A stretch of 64,000 nucleotides of DNA from Paracoccus marinus (GTDB lineage: Bacteria > Pseudomonadota > Alphaproteobacteria > Rhodobacterales > Rhodobacteraceae), in contig NZ_VJYZ01000004.1 of NCBI RefSeq assembly GCF_007018965.1, positions 248,001 to 312,000 of the forward strand, in the 5' to 3' direction. The translations under genes and the position numbers were made by a program. Below the pieces are notes generated by a model that made no database searches, was not told where the DNA came from, and saw only the letters and a program-made list of their open reading frames with translations. Shown here piece after piece: positions 35,299-42,475 of this stretch; position 1 is the stretch's first letter; every line of letters begins with the position of its first letter.

Positions 35299-35967
35299 TC
35301 AGCGGAACCGCGCCGGGATCATGTCGCGGAACGGGAATAGGTCGAAGCTGGGCCGGGCCTCGGCCAGCACACGGGCGGCCGAGGGGCGGGCGACCAAGCG
35401 GTCGAAATAAGCCGAGAGCCGGGGGTGGGCCGCGAAGGGGTGCAGGATCCCCGCGTAGAACAGCGCAGGCAGCCCCGCGCAGTCGGCAAGGCCGAAATCG
35501 CCCGCGATCCAGTTGCGGCCATCCCCCAGCCGCCGTTCCAGCGCGGCGTAGACGCGGTCGAGCTGGCCGCGCGCGTAAGCGGTCACCCCCGGCTCGGCCG
35601 AGGGGTCCATGAACAGCCGCGCATCCACGATCGACTGCATCGGCCCCTGGACGTGCATGTCGAACACCCGGTCCCACACCTGCGCCTCGCGCAGCGCAGC
35701 CGGATCGCGCGGCATCAGCCGCCCGCCGCCCGCGCGCGCGTCGAGGTAGCCGACGATGACCGACGTTTCCGCGACCGTCACGCCCGCCGCCTCGTCGCGC
35801 AGCGCCGGGAACTTGCCCATCGGCGTCAGCCCGGCGATCAGCTCGCGGTCCGCCGCCTGCGAGGGGTCGAGCCTGCGGAACTCGAACGGCGTCGCAAGCT
35901 CGTACATCGCGACCAGCACCTTGTGGGTAAAGGACGACAGCGGGTGGCCGTAAAGGATCAGGGTCAT
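35299..35967 (-). CDS. Glutathione S-transferase family protein
   Basis: 222 residues, a second and divergent GST: MTLILYGHPLSSFTHKVLVA, MGKFPALRDEAAGVTVAETS (cis-Pro and ES-like motif) and the C-terminal helix IAGDFGLADCAGLPALFYAG. The ATG at 35967 has GAAAGGAA upstream. It sits between a two-domain VOC gene and the first GST in a minus-strand run with short gaps, so they form a likely operon of detoxification genes. Confidence 0.9.
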   Translation of the reverse strand: MTLILYGHPLSSFTHKVLVAMYELATPFEFRRLDPSQAADRELIAGLTPMGKFPALRDEAAGVTVAETSVIVGYLDARAGGGRLMPRDPAALREAQVWDRVFDMHVQGPMQSIVDARLFMDPSAEPGVTAYARGQLDRVYAALERRLGDGRNWIAGDFGLADCAGLPALFYAGILHPFAAHPRLSAYFDRLVARPSAARVLAEARPSFDLFPFRDMIPARFR

Positions 35968-36002
35968 CGGGGGGTTCCTTTCGCCGGGCGGCGAGGGCGG
36001 CG

Positions 36003-36785
36003 TTAGCGTTCGCCGCCCACCACCGCGAACCATGCGCCCTGCGGGTCGTGGCCGACGGCGATCCACGCGGGGCCCGGCACCTCCATCGGGCCGGCATGGA
36101 CGTGGCCGCCCGACCCGTCGATCCGCGCGACCATGTCCGAGACCTTCCCGTCCGCGCCGAAATACGGAAGCCAGTTCGGCACCGGCGAATCGCCCAAGGC
36201 CATCATCCCGCCGATCTGGGTGCCGTTACGCTCGAAGATCTGGTAATCGCCCGCCTCGCCCATCGGCATGGCCGTGCCCTTGGTCCAGCCGAACAGCGCG
36301 GCGTAGAAGTCGAATCCGGCCTTGGGGTCGGTCGACATCAGCTCAAGCCAGTTGCCGCGCCCCGCCTTTTGCTGGTTCCAGGCGAACTGATCGGGCGACG
36401 GCTCGCGTTCCATCGGCGCTGGCTGGAGGATCCCGAAATACGCGCCCTGCGGGTCGGTCAGCACCGCGAAGCGGCCGGTGCCGGGGATGTCGTCGGGGCC
36501 CTTGGTCACCTTGCCGCCCTTTTCGACGGCGAGGCGCGCGGTCTCGTCGGCGTTCTTCACGGCGATGTAGGTCAGCCAGTTGGGCGGCGTGCCCGGCGGC
36601 AGCGCCGCAAGCGACATGAAGCCCGCCACGGCATCGCCGCCGTGCCTGGCCAGGCGATAGTCGAAGTCGGGCATCTCGCTTGCGCCGACCGTCCAGCCCA
36701 TCAGCGGCTCGTAGAATGCCTTTGCGGCGTCCACGTCGCTGGTGCTCAACTCGAACCAGCAGGGCTGGCCGTGGTACTGTTCCAT
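36003..36785 (-). CDS. Two-domain VOC family protein
   Basis: 260 residues made of two glyoxalase-like halves. The first begins QPCWFELSTSDVDAAKAFYE and the second GNWLELMSTDPKAGFDFYAA. Each ends in a DPQGAxF turn (VLTDPQGAYFGIL and GHDPQGAWFAVV). This is the 27-kDa antigen/Cfp30B-like two-domain VOC type. It lies between a frameshifted SnoaL-like gene upstream and GST genes downstream, all on the minus strand. Confidence 0.9.
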   Translation of the reverse strand: MEQYHGQPCWFELSTSDVDAAKAFYEPLMGWTVGASEMPDFDYRLARHGGDAVAGFMSLAALPPGTPPNWLTYIAVKNADETARLAVEKGGKVTKGPDDIPGTGRFAVLTDPQGAYFGILQPAPMEREPSPDQFAWNQQKAGRGNWLELMSTDPKAGFDFYAALFGWTKGTAMPMGEAGDYQIFERNGTQIGGMMALGDSPVPNWLPYFGADGKVSDMVARIDGSGGHVHAGPMEVPGPAWIAVGHDPQGAWFAVVGGER

Positions 36786-36830
36786 GATCGTCGGTCCTTT
36801 GCGTGTTCCGGCGGTGTCGGGTGCGGGGGT

Positions 36831-37299
36831 TCAGGTGTCGGGTTTCAGGTCCGTCGCAGCAAGATTGCTGCCGTCCATCAGCATCGGATAGGACCCGTGT
36901 TCGTGGACGATCTGCCAGCCGCCGTTTCCGTTTGCGACCGCGCCGTCCCGGCGCAGCACGACCGTCAGACGGGACCAGCTGTCCACCTTGAAACCGTCGG
37001 TCTTGGTCCCCTGCATCCGCAGCAGCCCGAACACGACGGCAAGATCGCCCGACACCATCACCTCGGGCGCGTGGACGCGGGCATCGACGCCGTCCTTCCA
37101 GGTCGCGAACCAGGCGTTCAGGCCCTGTTCGCCGGCGGCCAGATCGCCGCGGTATTCCAGCGGCGGCGGCAGGTCATAGACCACGATGTCGGGCGAATGG
37201 TCCGCAAGCGCCACGGGCATCGCCCCGCGCCACCGCATCCTCGCGCGCGCGGATCACGCGCAATATCGCCTCGTGGTCGTCCATATCGCGGTCGTCCAT
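36831..37299 (-). pseudogene. Frameshifted SnoaL/NTF2-like gene
   Basis: From an ATG at 37299 with a strong GGAGG, the frame reads MDDRDMDDHEAILRVIRARE and continues to ARGDARG, then reaches a stop. From about 37220 the neighbouring frame continues the fold with ADHSPDIVVYDLPPPLEYRG, then VFGLLRMQGTKTDGF and WQIVHEHGSYPM, to a stop at 36831. Joining the two frames gives a normal ~155-residue SnoaL-like polyketide-cyclase/isomerase-type protein. One surplus base (or two missing) near 37215-37222 would explain the break. It may be a real mutation or a sequencing error; internal initiation of the second frame is possible. Confidence 0.75.
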
Positions 37300-37354
37300 C
37301 GAAAATCCTCCCTCCGGTTCGGGTGCAAGGGACGGCGAGCGTCCCTTCCCTGGT

Positions 37355-37786
37355 TCAGCCGACGCTGACCATCCAGTGCGTGCCGAAGCGGTCGCGGCAC
37401 ATGCCGAACCCCTTGGCGAAGAAGGTCGGGCCGAACGGCATCGTCGCCGTTCCACCCTCGGCCAGCCGGTCGAACAGCGCCCGCGCCGCGCCCTCGTCAG
37501 GGCGCGAGACCGCGACCGAGACGCCGGACTGCACCTGCCCGTTCGGCTCGGTCGGATCGGCGAACTGGGGCGGCGCGTCCGACCCCATCAGCCGCGCGCC
37601 GTCCGGCGTGTCGAGCTGGGCGTGCAGGATCCAGCCCATCTGTTCCTGCGGCAGCGCGGGCATCCCGGACCCGGGCGGGACATCCGAGAACCGGCTGCTT
37701 TCCACGGTGCCGCCGAAGATGTCGGCATAGGCGGCAAACGCCTCGGCGGCGTGGCCGGGGAACATGAGGTAGGGTACGAAAGCCAT
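37355..37786 (-). CDS. VOC family protein, PhnB/3-demethylubiquinone-methyltransferase-like
   Basis: 143 residues beginning MAFVPYLMFPGHAAEAFAAY and containing SGVSVAVSRPDEGAARALFD, GTATMPFGPTFFAKGFGMCR and DRFGTHWMVSVG. This is the PhnB-like branch of VOC proteins. It is one of five VOC-fold genes in 5.7 kb here. The function is unknown. The gene lies 8 bp from the DUF1428 gene upstream. Confidence 0.87.
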   Translation of the reverse strand: MAFVPYLMFPGHAAEAFAAYADIFGGTVESSRFSDVPPGSGMPALPQEQMGWILHAQLDTPDGARLMGSDAPPQFADPTEPNGQVQSGVSVAVSRPDEGAARALFDRLAEGGTATMPFGPTFFAKGFGMCRDRFGTHWMVSVG

Positions 37787-37794
37787 CGCGCGCC

Positions 37795-38568
37795 TCAGGT
37801 CCGGGAAGCGGTGTCGGCGCCGGTGTCGGCGGCGGTGTCGGCCGCGTCCCCGTCGACATCGCTGTCGAAGATGTTGGCGAACCCGCCCCAGATCATCCGC
37901 TGCCCGTCAAACGGCATCTCGGGCATGTCCTGCCCGTCCATGCCTTCCTCCATCTTGCGGGCGGCCTCGTCGCAGGTGGCGCGGTCGGGCCAGGTCGTCC
38001 ACGACATGACGATCACCTCGCCGTCCTTGGCATCGACCGCGCGGTACATGTCGGTCAGGGTGCCGTGGGGCACGTCCACGCCCCAGCTTTCGTGGTTCCC
38101 CATCGCGCCGTAGGGCTTGAACATGTCGTTCCACGCCTCGCGGGCAAGCTTGTGGAACGCGTCCTTGTTTTCCTGCGGCACCGGGGTGAGGAACCCCTGA
38201 TAGTAGCTGCCGCCGCGATCGCTGCCCTCGGTCACGAGCTGCTCGAACCCGCCCCAGAACATGCGCTTGCCGTCGAACGGCATCTCGCCCATTTCGTCGC
38301 CGCTGCTCATCATGTCGGCAAAGGCCTTGTCGGCCGTCGCCTTGTCGGGCCATTCGACCCACGAGAACGCCACCGATTCGTCGTCCCTGGCCTGGACCGC
38401 GCGCAGGAAGTCGGTCTGCTTGCCGGGCTTCACGTCGTCGCCCCAGTTTTCCACCATGCGGGTCGCGCCGCGCTTCTTGAACGACGACCAGCCACGGCGC
38501 ACGAACGCCGTGTACTCGTCCTTCCTGTTCGTCGCGACGGGGGCAACAAAGCCGGAGTAATACGCCAT
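37795..38568 (-). CDS. Tandem DUF1428 protein (duplicated YbaA-like domain)
   Basis: 257 residues containing the same ~115-residue domain twice. Half 1 runs MAYYSGFVAPVATNRKDEYT to PFDGKRMFWGGFEQL, and half 2 YYQGFLTPVPQENKDAFHKL to PFDGQRMIWGGFANI. Each half carries a SW-x-W-P-D motif (SWVEWPDKAT and SWTTWPDRAT). DUF1428 proteins are normally single-domain (~115 residues), so this is an internal duplication/fusion. Function is unknown (dimeric ferredoxin-like fold). The RBS AAAGGA at the start is itself the last member of a 15-nt tandem repeat. It is divergent from hxlR. Confidence 0.88.
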   Translation of the reverse strand: MAYYSGFVAPVATNRKDEYTAFVRRGWSSFKKRGATRMVENWGDDVKPGKQTDFLRAVQARDDESVAFSWVEWPDKATADKAFADMMSSGDEMGEMPFDGKRMFWGGFEQLVTEGSDRGGSYYQGFLTPVPQENKDAFHKLAREAWNDMFKPYGAMGNHESWGVDVPHGTLTDMYRAVDAKDGEVIVMSWTTWPDRATCDEAARKMEEGMDGQDMPEMPFDGQRMIWGGFANIFDSDVDGDAADTAADTGADTASRT

Positions 38569-38620
38569 CGGTTCGTCCTTTCGGTTTGCGGTCTTTCGGT
38601 TCGCGGTCTTTCGGTTCGCA
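38568..38620. repeat. 15-nt tandem repeat in the DUF1428-hxlR spacer
   Basis: TCGGTTTGCGGTCTT (38581-38595) and TCGGTTCGCGGTCTT (38596-38610) are followed by TCGGTTCGCA and preceded by a degenerate 13-nt copy that holds the Shine-Dalgarno of the DUF1428 gene. On the minus strand the units read CGAAAGACCGC..., resembling the real site CGAAAGGACG. They may affect translation initiation or be a regulator site. Confidence 0.65.
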
Positions 38621-38702
38621 GTGCGTTGATGCGACTCAGGCTGCCGCGCGCAGTTGCAAAAAGCAACTGAAAAGTTGTAAGCTGCCAGAAAGGAGACCTC
38701 GA

Positions 38703-39401
38703 TTGGCCGAAACCCGCAGAGCCGCCGAAACCCGCAGAGCCTATGGCGAAGGCTGCATCGCCGCCCACGCACTCGATCTCGTGGGCGACCGCTGGGCGCT
38801 TCTGGTGATCCGCGAACTGATGCTGGGCCCGAAGCGCTTCGGCGCGATCCGCGCGGGCGTGCCGAATGTCGCCAGCAACATCCTGACCCGCCGCCTGGAA
38901 GAGCTCGAGGCGGCGGGCGTCGTCACCCGCCGCGCCCTGCCCGCGCCCGCCAGCGCCGCCGTCTACGACCTCAGCCCGCACGGGCAGGCGTTGCGGCCGG
39001 TGCTGCTGGCGCTGTGCCGCTGGGGCGCGGGGATGCCGGGGCACGACCACAGGCTGCCGATCAGCCCGACCGCGCTGATGCTGTCGATGGAATCGATGAT
39101 CCGCCCCGCCCCCGGCCGCTTCACCGCGGGCTTCGACATGGGGGCCGAGGCGTTCGCGCTGACCGCCTGGTCGGGCCGCCTGCAGATCCGCCGCGCCGAT
39201 GCGCCCGCGGGCGAGATGGCGTTCACCGGCAGCGCCAACGACCTTGCCGTCGCGATCTACGGCCCCGCGCCCCTTGCGCGCGCCGCCGCCGACGGCCGCA
39301 TCGGCTTTGCGGGCGACCTTGCGCGCGGGCAGGCGTTCGTGGACCTGTTCCGCCTGGAACGCCCGCCCGGTTCCCCACCCCTTCCCCCGTCCGCGACCTG
39401 A
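38703..39401 (+). CDS. HxlR family winged-helix transcriptional regulator
   Basis: 232 residues from a TTG preceded by a strong AAGGAG 8-9 nt upstream. The N-terminal winged helix is HALDLVGDRWALLVIREL, GPKRFGAIRAGVPNVASNIL and RRLEELEAAGVVTRRALP, typical HxlR. A ~100-residue C-terminal part (RFTAGFDMGAEAFALTAWSG and beyond), longer than in minimal HxlR proteins, is probably a sterol-carrier-like ligand or dimer domain. An exact 18-bp direct repeat encodes AETRRA twice at the N-terminus. It probably controls the divergent VOC/GST/DUF1428 genes. Confidence 0.88.
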   Translation: MAETRRAAETRRAYGEGCIAAHALDLVGDRWALLVIRELMLGPKRFGAIRAGVPNVASNILTRRLEELEAAGVVTRRALPAPASAAVYDLSPHGQALRPVLLALCRWGAGMPGHDHRLPISPTALMLSMESMIRPAPGRFTAGFDMGAEAFALTAWSGRLQIRRADAPAGEMAFTGSANDLAVAIYGPAPLARAAADGRIGFAGDLARGQAFVDLFRLERPPGSPPLPPSAT

Positions 39402-39414
39402 AGGAGCAACGGCC

Positions 39415-39903
39415 ATGACCACCAGCCTGATCCCGTTCATGTGGTACACATCCGAGGCCGAGGAGGCGGCGAAGTTCTACGTCTCGATCGTCCCCGACAG
39501 CCGCATCCACAGCGTTACGACCATGCCCGCCGACAGCCCGTCCGGGCCCGAGGGCAGCGTGACGGTGGTGGACATGACCATCGCCGGGCAGCGGATCGGC
39601 GCGATGTCCGCCGGGCCGCTCGAGCCGTTCAACCACGCCATCTCGCTGATGGTCGAATGCGACACCCAGGCCGAGATCGACCACCTGTGGGACGAGCTGG
39701 TGAAGGGCGGCGGCGCCGAGGAATGCGGCTGGCTGCGCGACCGCTACGGCGTCTGCTGGCAGATCACGCCCCGGCGCCTGAACGAGATGATGCGCAGCCC
39801 CGACCGCACCGCCGCCCGCCGCGCCGCGCAGGCGATGCTGGGAATGGTCAAGCTGGACCTCGCCGAACTGGAACGGGCCTTCGCGGGCGACGCGGCGACG
39901 TAA
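39415..39903 (+). CDS. VOC family protein, PhnB-like
   Basis: 162 residues: MTTSLIPFMWYTSEAEEAAK, PADSPSGPEGSVTVVDMTIA and WLRDRYGVCWQITPRRLNEM, typical of PhnB-like VOC proteins with the DRYGVxWQI strand. AAGGAG lies 8 nt before the ATG. It follows hxlR by 13 bp on the same strand, so regulator and target are probably one transcript. Function unknown beyond the fold. Confidence 0.9.
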   Translation: MTTSLIPFMWYTSEAEEAAKFYVSIVPDSRIHSVTTMPADSPSGPEGSVTVVDMTIAGQRIGAMSAGPLEPFNHAISLMVECDTQAEIDHLWDELVKGGGAEECGWLRDRYGVCWQITPRRLNEMMRSPDRTAARRAAQAMLGMVKLDLAELERAFAGDAAT

Positions 39904-39942
39904 GGACGCGGGCCCGGCACGCGGCCGCCCGTGTGGCGCGCG

Positions 39943-40629
39943 CTAGTCCCCCACCTCGAGCGTCGGCCGCTGCAGGTCGGGCGTGAGCGAGGTCAGATCC
40001 TCGAGCGCGACCCCGTCCAGCTTCGCGCGCGCCAGCCTGCGGGCGAGCGCGTCGGTCACCATGAGGAAGCCACGGTCGGCCAGGTGAAAGACCGGGCTGC
40101 CGACCTGATGGCCGTCGCGGTAGACATAGGTGTCGCGCGTGGTGATCAGCTGTTCCGGGGTCAGGCGCGTCGGATCGCGGATGATCGTGCGGGCGGGGTC
40201 GAGCACGTCCTCGAAGTGATGGACCCACAGCACCTTGTAGTCCTTGGCCTTCGCCTCGGGCGTGCAGATATTGCAGGGGGCGTCGAGGTACTGGACCTTG
40301 TCGAGGGGCAGACCCGCGACCTCGCGGAAGCGGGCCGAGACGAAGGAAAATCCGGTCTCGAAGAGGTAGTCAGGCGCGAAGCCGGGCGCGGTGATCTGGA
40401 GTTCGATGGGGATCTGGCGGTCGGGTGGGATTACTGCAATTCTTCTGTCCATAAATGAACCGCGCTTGTGTTCGCGGAGCAGAATATGCGCCTCTTCGAA
40501 GTTAACGATGCTGATTGCGAGACGGTCCTTTTTCGCACCCTCGAAATACTGGCTATTGCTCTCACGCGAACTGTTTAGTCGCCAATAGGGCGCTGACGCG
40601 TCCTGTGTCGCTGCAGGTTCAGCGAACAT
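39943..40629 (-). CDS. Imm11-like immunity protein
   Basis: 228 residues from the ATG at 40629. The C-terminal half has the look of the Imm11 (formerly DUF1629) family: DYKVLWVHHFEDVLDPARTI, then PVFHLADRGFLMVTDALARR and LDGVALEDLTSL. A GTG at 40692 would add 21 residues inside the toxin frame and is less likely. The start overlaps the toxin stop by 11 nt on the same strand, the usual toxin-immunity arrangement. It should bind and neutralise the AHH nuclease encoded just upstream. The first half (YFEGAKKDRLAISIVNFEEA) is in AT-richer DNA. Confidence 0.72.
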   Translation of the reverse strand: MFAEPAATQDASAPYWRLNSSRESNSQYFEGAKKDRLAISIVNFEEAHILLREHKRGSFMDRRIAVIPPDRQIPIELQITAPGFAPDYLFETGFSFVSARFREVAGLPLDKVQYLDAPCNICTPEAKAKDYKVLWVHHFEDVLDPARTIIRDPTRLTPEQLITTRDTYVYRDGHQVGSPVFHLADRGFLMVTDALARRLARAKLDGVALEDLTSLTPDLQRPTLEVGD

Positions 40630-41608
40630 ATTTGTGATACTCACTGTCAACAAGCCGACGATACATTTCGCCTTCAATCCCTGCCAGCGCACCCCTCAAC
40701 TCCTTATCCGACATCGTGCCGTGAGCAATCTCAAGTGACCTCATCATATTTCTGACATCATTGCTGTAGCCCCGGTGCGATCCCTGATGGATCGGCAACG
40801 CTCCCTCCATTAAATTGAACGTCGCGTCATCCCCCGGCAGCGCCATCACGTTCTCCGCCGAGTTCATCTGCCAGCCGGCAGCCACCACCCTGCGCTGCAG
40901 TTCCGGGCTCATCGATGCCATGACTTCAAACGGGATCAGATGGTGCGCCTGCCAGTTTCCCGGCTTCGATGCCGCATCGACCGCCTTGCGGGCCGTCGCG
41001 CTGCTCGCGCTCAGCCTGCCGTCGATCTCACTTGTGCGTTCGTTGATGTAGCGCGGATCGTTCAGCAAACCGGCGTCCAGCTCGCCAGCTTTCGCCTCCA
41101 GGGCGTCGAAGTCGAATGCGAGACCTTCCCCGCTCATGGCGATCGCAACCCCGCTTGGGGTCCACTTACCATCGACCTTGATCTCCACCTCGCCTACCGT
41201 CGAATCATAGGGGAACGCGGCGCGCAGGTTCGGAGCGAGGTCGTGATTGTTGGGCCCGGCCCTGTTCGTCGGAACGACGATCGCAAGGACCGCACCGCCG
41301 ACGACGCCCATGCCGGCACCCGCAACCACGCCGAGACGCGCGGCCAGCGCTTCGCCGACGCCCTCGGCGAGGCCACGCGCCGCCGGGGCCGCTACTATCG
41401 CGGCACCCGTGAGCGCCTGCGGTTGCTCGCCGTTACCCACGCGCGAAGAGGTCGTCGCAAGGACCCCCTTACCGGCCTCGGTCCAGAGCATTTCGCGCAC
41501 AAGCGCACCGGCCTGCGCGGGACCGTCGATGAAGCGGGGACGATCAGGTGGAATAGTGCTTGGCTGTCCTTCCGGTGCGCGGTCAATCTGGGTCATCGAT
41601 AAGTCCAT
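40619..41608 (-). CDS. AHH-domain nuclease toxin (polymorphic toxin-like)
   Basis: 329 residues. The C-terminal ~110 residues carry the AHH HNH-like nuclease signature: NWQAHHLIPFEVMASMSPEL, then QMNSAENVMALPGDD and LPIHQGSHRGYSNDV, with AHH and HxGxH as catalytic and metal ligands. A glycine/alanine-rich hydrophobic region (residues ~68-115, GVVAGAGMGVVGGAVLAIVV) precedes a linker and may serve translocation or chaperone binding. No PAAR, VgrG, Rhs or two-partner secretion genes are nearby, so the delivery route is unknown. Reduced GC in the 3' third suggests acquisition. An ATG four codons in is an alternative start. Confidence 0.78.
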   Translation of the reverse strand: MDLSMTQIDRAPEGQPSTIPPDRPRFIDGPAQAGALVREMLWTEAGKGVLATTSSRVGNGEQPQALTGAAIVAAPAARGLAEGVGEALAARLGVVAGAGMGVVGGAVLAIVVPTNRAGPNNHDLAPNLRAAFPYDSTVGEVEIKVDGKWTPSGVAIAMSGEGLAFDFDALEAKAGELDAGLLNDPRYINERTSEIDGRLSASSATARKAVDAASKPGNWQAHHLIPFEVMASMSPELQRRVVAAGWQMNSAENVMALPGDDATFNLMEGALPIHQGSHRGYSNDVRNMMRSLEIAHGTMSDKELRGALAGIEGEMYRRLVDSEYHKYVR

Positions 41609-41654
41609 AAATGAATGTCATCGGAAACTTTCTACGCCAGGGTGAGGCGGCGGT

Positions 41655-41690
41655 ACGTCATTTTCGTGACGTGCGGCGGAAAGCCGCCGC
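41655..41690 (-). terminator. Two adjacent hairpins between the Lrp-type gene and the toxin gene
   Basis: ACGTCA pairs with TGACGT (41655-41660/41667-41672), immediately followed by GCGGCGG pairing with CCGCCGC (41673-41679/41684-41690). They lie downstream of the lrp-like gene and upstream of the toxin on the minus strand, so they may end the regulator transcript. There is no T-tract, so the call is weak. Confidence 0.35.
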
Positions 41691-41792
41691 TTCGCGAAGT
41701 CACAAGCGGTCGCCGGTCTACGGCCAGATCGGCGGGGCTGGTGAGCAACACAGCCTCGGCGACATCCCAACACCGGTCTCTCCCCGCCACCA

Positions 41793-42233
41793 TCAAACCG
41801 CCCGGTCGAAGCGGGTCGCCAGATGCACCAGGCTTTCCGACGTCCGCACCCCCGTCAGGGCGCCGATCGCGTCCAGCACGCCGTCGAGTTCGGTCGTGGA
41901 CGCGCAGCCCAGCTGGATCAGCAGGTCCACCCGGCCGCTGGTGGTGTGGACCCGTTCCACCGCCGGCATGGCGCGCAGGCGCGAGACGATGGCGGCTTGG
42001 GCGCGGGGCTCGATCGTCAGCAGGCAGGTCGCGCGGATGCGGCCTTGGCGCGCGGCCTCGCCCACGCGCAGGGTGTAGCCGGCGATCGCGCCGGTCGTCT
42101 CCAGCCGTTCCAGCCGGGCCTGCACGGTGGACCGCGCGACCTTCAGCCGCCGCGCCAGCACCGCCACCGACATCCGCGCGTCCTGCGACAGCTGGCCGAT
42201 GATGCTGCGGTCCAGGTCGTCCATTCCCGTCAT
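41793..42233 (-). CDS. Lrp/AsnC family transcriptional regulator
   Basis: 146 residues. The helix-turn-helix is MDDLDRSIIGQLSQDARMSV, ARRLKVARSTVQARLERLE and GAIAGYTLRVGE. The RAM ligand domain follows with AIVSRLRAMPAVERVHTTSG, DLLIQLGCASTTELDGVL. The start at 42233 (MTGMDDLD) has GGGGGACGGCAGG; an ATG three codons later is possible. It is divergent from the ornithine-decarboxylase gene and is the likely local regulator of it. Confidence 0.92.
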   Translation of the reverse strand: MTGMDDLDRSIIGQLSQDARMSVAVLARRLKVARSTVQARLERLETTGAIAGYTLRVGEAARQGRIRATCLLTIEPRAQAAIVSRLRAMPAVERVHTTSGRVDLLIQLGCASTTELDGVLDAIGALTGVRTSESLVHLATRFDRAV

Positions 42234-42475
42234 CCTGCCGTCCCCCTTCGGCCGCAATCCGCGCCGCGACGGCATTTTGCCACCCCGATCGGCAGAATAA
42301 CGCCCGCCCGGCGCGTTTTCCACCCTTTCCATCGTTCCGCCTGCATCCCATATGCGCGATCCTGCGTTCGACCCCGGCCACGCGCCCGCAGCATCGCCGC
42401 GGACACGGACGCGCCATCCCCTGACCAGACCGGCCCTGACCGGACATCCGACCGACCCGCAAAGGAACACGACGC

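Noticed and set aside
40629..40692. Signal-peptide-like N-terminus of the immunity protein from the GTG at 40692
   Set aside because: The sequence is constrained by the overlapping toxin frame, the ATG at 40629 is better placed after the toxin, and Imm11-type proteins are cytoplasmic.
41655..41690. Operator reading of the ACGTCA/TGACGT palindrome
   Set aside because: It abuts a second hairpin downstream of the Lrp-type gene, so a transcript-end structure is as likely; not strong enough for a regulatory call.
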